Shown: positions 40,626 through 41,036 of the stretch, piece by piece | Numbering within the stretch: position 1 is the first letter of the stretch | Layout of the letters: each line of letters begins with the position of its first letter | DNA from: an uncultured Geobacter sp. | GTDB lineage: Bacteria; Desulfobacterota; Desulfuromonadia; Geobacterales; Geobacteraceae | NCBI GenBank assembly: GCA_937886325.1 | Contig: CALABV010000212.1 | Coordinates: 1-41,036, forward strand | Length of the DNA stretch: 41,036 bases | Reading direction: 5' to 3' | The notes under the pieces: model-generated | The model's database searches: none | Seen by the model: the letters and a program-made list of their open reading frames with translations, nothing else | What the model was told of the DNA's origin: nothing | Position numbers and translations under genes: made by a program

Positions 40626-40656
40626 TTGACAAAACGAGGCCATTGGCGGATGTTAT
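40626..40656 (+). promoter_or_regulatory. Sigma-70-like promoter ahead of the hairpin/Abi_2 region
   Basis: A perfect -35 box TTGACA (40626-40631) is followed, after a long 19-base spacer, by TGTTAT (40651-40656), which matches 4 of 6 positions of the -10 consensus. Transcription would begin near 40661-40664, immediately before the compact hairpin. The long spacer lowers confidence. Confidence 0.45.
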
Positions 40657-40660
40657 GACC

Positions 40661-40709
40661 AACGCACCCGCCACGCCTCTCAACGATGCGCACCCCGGCG
40701 GGTATTTTT
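40661..40709 (+). ncRNA. Candidate small structured RNA upstream of the Abi_2 gene (abiF-RNA-like)
   Basis: ACCCGCC (40666-40672) pairs with GGCGGGT (40697-40703), followed by ATTTTT, the form of an intrinsic terminator. The 24-base loop has its own CGC/GCG pairing potential (40674-40676 with 40688-40690). Transcription from the TTGACA promoter would give a free RNA of only about 45 bases. A structured RNA next to abiF-type genes is described in the literature, which makes this placement suggestive. The alternative is a translational control hairpin, because the GGCGGG arm is the only Shine-Dalgarno-like sequence ahead of the Abi_2 ATG. Confidence 0.5.
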
Positions 40710-40994
40710 ATGTCCGATGTAAAGAATCAGGTCTACTGCAAACCAGCCCTCACCCTTGACGAACAGATCGACCTGCTGACGACACGCGGACTTATCGTAC
40801 CCGACCGTGACAAAGCTCGCCACTACCCCCGATACGTCGGATACAATCGTCTCTCCGGTTATTTCCTCACCCTCCAGCAGCGCTGCAACGTCGTTTCGCC
40901 TCACACCTTCCTTGATGGCATTACCTTCAAGGATTCCTGGACCTCTAGCGTTAAGAGTATTTTGAAAAGGAAGCATAAGCATGGCCCAGCTTGA
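40710..40994 (+). pseudogene. N-terminal part of an Abi_2 (AbiD/AbiF-like) abortive-infection protein, truncated
   Basis: The frame from ATG 40710 reads KPALTLDEQIDLLTTRGLIVPDRDKARHY and RYVGYNRLSGYFLTLQQRCN. The EQIDLL-x-x-RGL and YRLSGY-type motifs are the start of the Abi_2 family (normally about 300 residues, with the catalytic HEPN R-x4-6-H further down). After GITF (about residue 73) similarity ends abruptly. A short unrelated tail (KDSWTSSVKSILKRKHKHGPA) runs into a stop that overlaps the hsdM start. The catalytic half is therefore missing, probably by deletion. An ATG at 40686 lies inside the upstream hairpin and is less likely to be used. Confidence 0.8.
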
Positions 40995-41036
40995 ACACAT
41001 CGAAGCCATCGAAAAGCGGCTCTGGAGCGCGGCGGA
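40981..41036 (+). CDS. hsdM: Type I restriction-modification methyltransferase subunit, 5' end (partial)
   Basis: The 18 visible codons read MAQLEHIEAIEKRLWSAA. This matches the N-terminus of HsdM subunits (the x-x-L-E-K-x-L-W-x-A-A-D pattern). AAGGA lies about 9 bases ahead. The gene continues past the window edge, so completeness and any hsdS/hsdR partners are not visible. The start overlaps the end of the truncated Abi_2 frame by 14 bases, consistent with a deletion that removed the rest of the Abi_2 gene. Abi_2 genes are frequently found inside type I restriction loci. Confidence 0.8.
   Translation, partial: MAQLEHIEAIEKRLWSAA

Overview
The window reads as a chromosomal segment of a GC-rich, Gram-negative, probably anaerobic bacterium. 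It most resembles the Geobacter/Desulfuromonadales group. This is inferred from the six-gene Ech-type membrane [NiFe] hydrogenase, the many envelope proteins, a sigma-54 activator and dispersed palindromic repeats; nothing here is phylogenetically decisive. No tRNA, rRNA, CRISPR array or intact transposase gene was seen.

Layout. 1-10.2 kb, minus strand: the start of a secreted protein, a small outer-membrane barrel, a SulP anion transporter with a STAS domain, a CPA1-type Na+/H+ antiporter, and a complete tripartite RND efflux operon (adaptor, pump, outer-membrane factor). 10.2-19 kb, minus strand: a potassium channel and then a run of exported proteins (alpha/beta-hydrolase lipoprotein, DUF4105, DUF3313 lipoprotein, a small helical periplasmic protein, DUF2950, DUF3300, SYLF). 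A 180-base element with terminal inverted repeats and a GC-rich palindromic repeat lie in this run. 19-22.1 kb, plus strand: a GAF-GAF-AAA+-Fis sigma-54 activator and a small ABM-fold protein. 22.2-26.3 kb: a Mla-type lipid transport operon (STAS-MlaE, MlaF, MlaD, auxiliary lipoprotein) and a SpoIIAA-like protein. 26.3-27.4 kb: class II fructose-bisphosphate aldolase. 27.4-32.9 kb: echABCDEF. The large-subunit gene echE is bracketed by two unrelated palindromic repeats. 33-37 kb: a histidine kinase/receiver pair and a DUF2252-lipoprotein pair.

37.1-41 kb is the accessory end. It holds a decayed SEC-C protein gene truncated exactly at a repeat shared with the 11.1-kb element. A small minus-strand group follows (YaiI/YqxD with no standard start codon, a YheU-like protein and a metallophosphatase). 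Then comes almost 1 kb of AT-richer, hairpin-dense noncoding DNA. At the edge are a promoter-like site, a compact hairpin with a U-tract, the N-terminal third of an Abi_2/AbiF-like protein, and the start of hsdM.

Working together: the first 26 kb is mostly envelope homeostasis (ion and anion transport, drug efflux, lipid trafficking, lipoproteins). The hydrogenase couples ferredoxin and H2 to ion movement across the inner membrane. The last kilobase looks like the edge of a defence locus in which the hairpin and the Abi_2 gene form a candidate RNA-associated abortive-infection module, here with a truncated protein.
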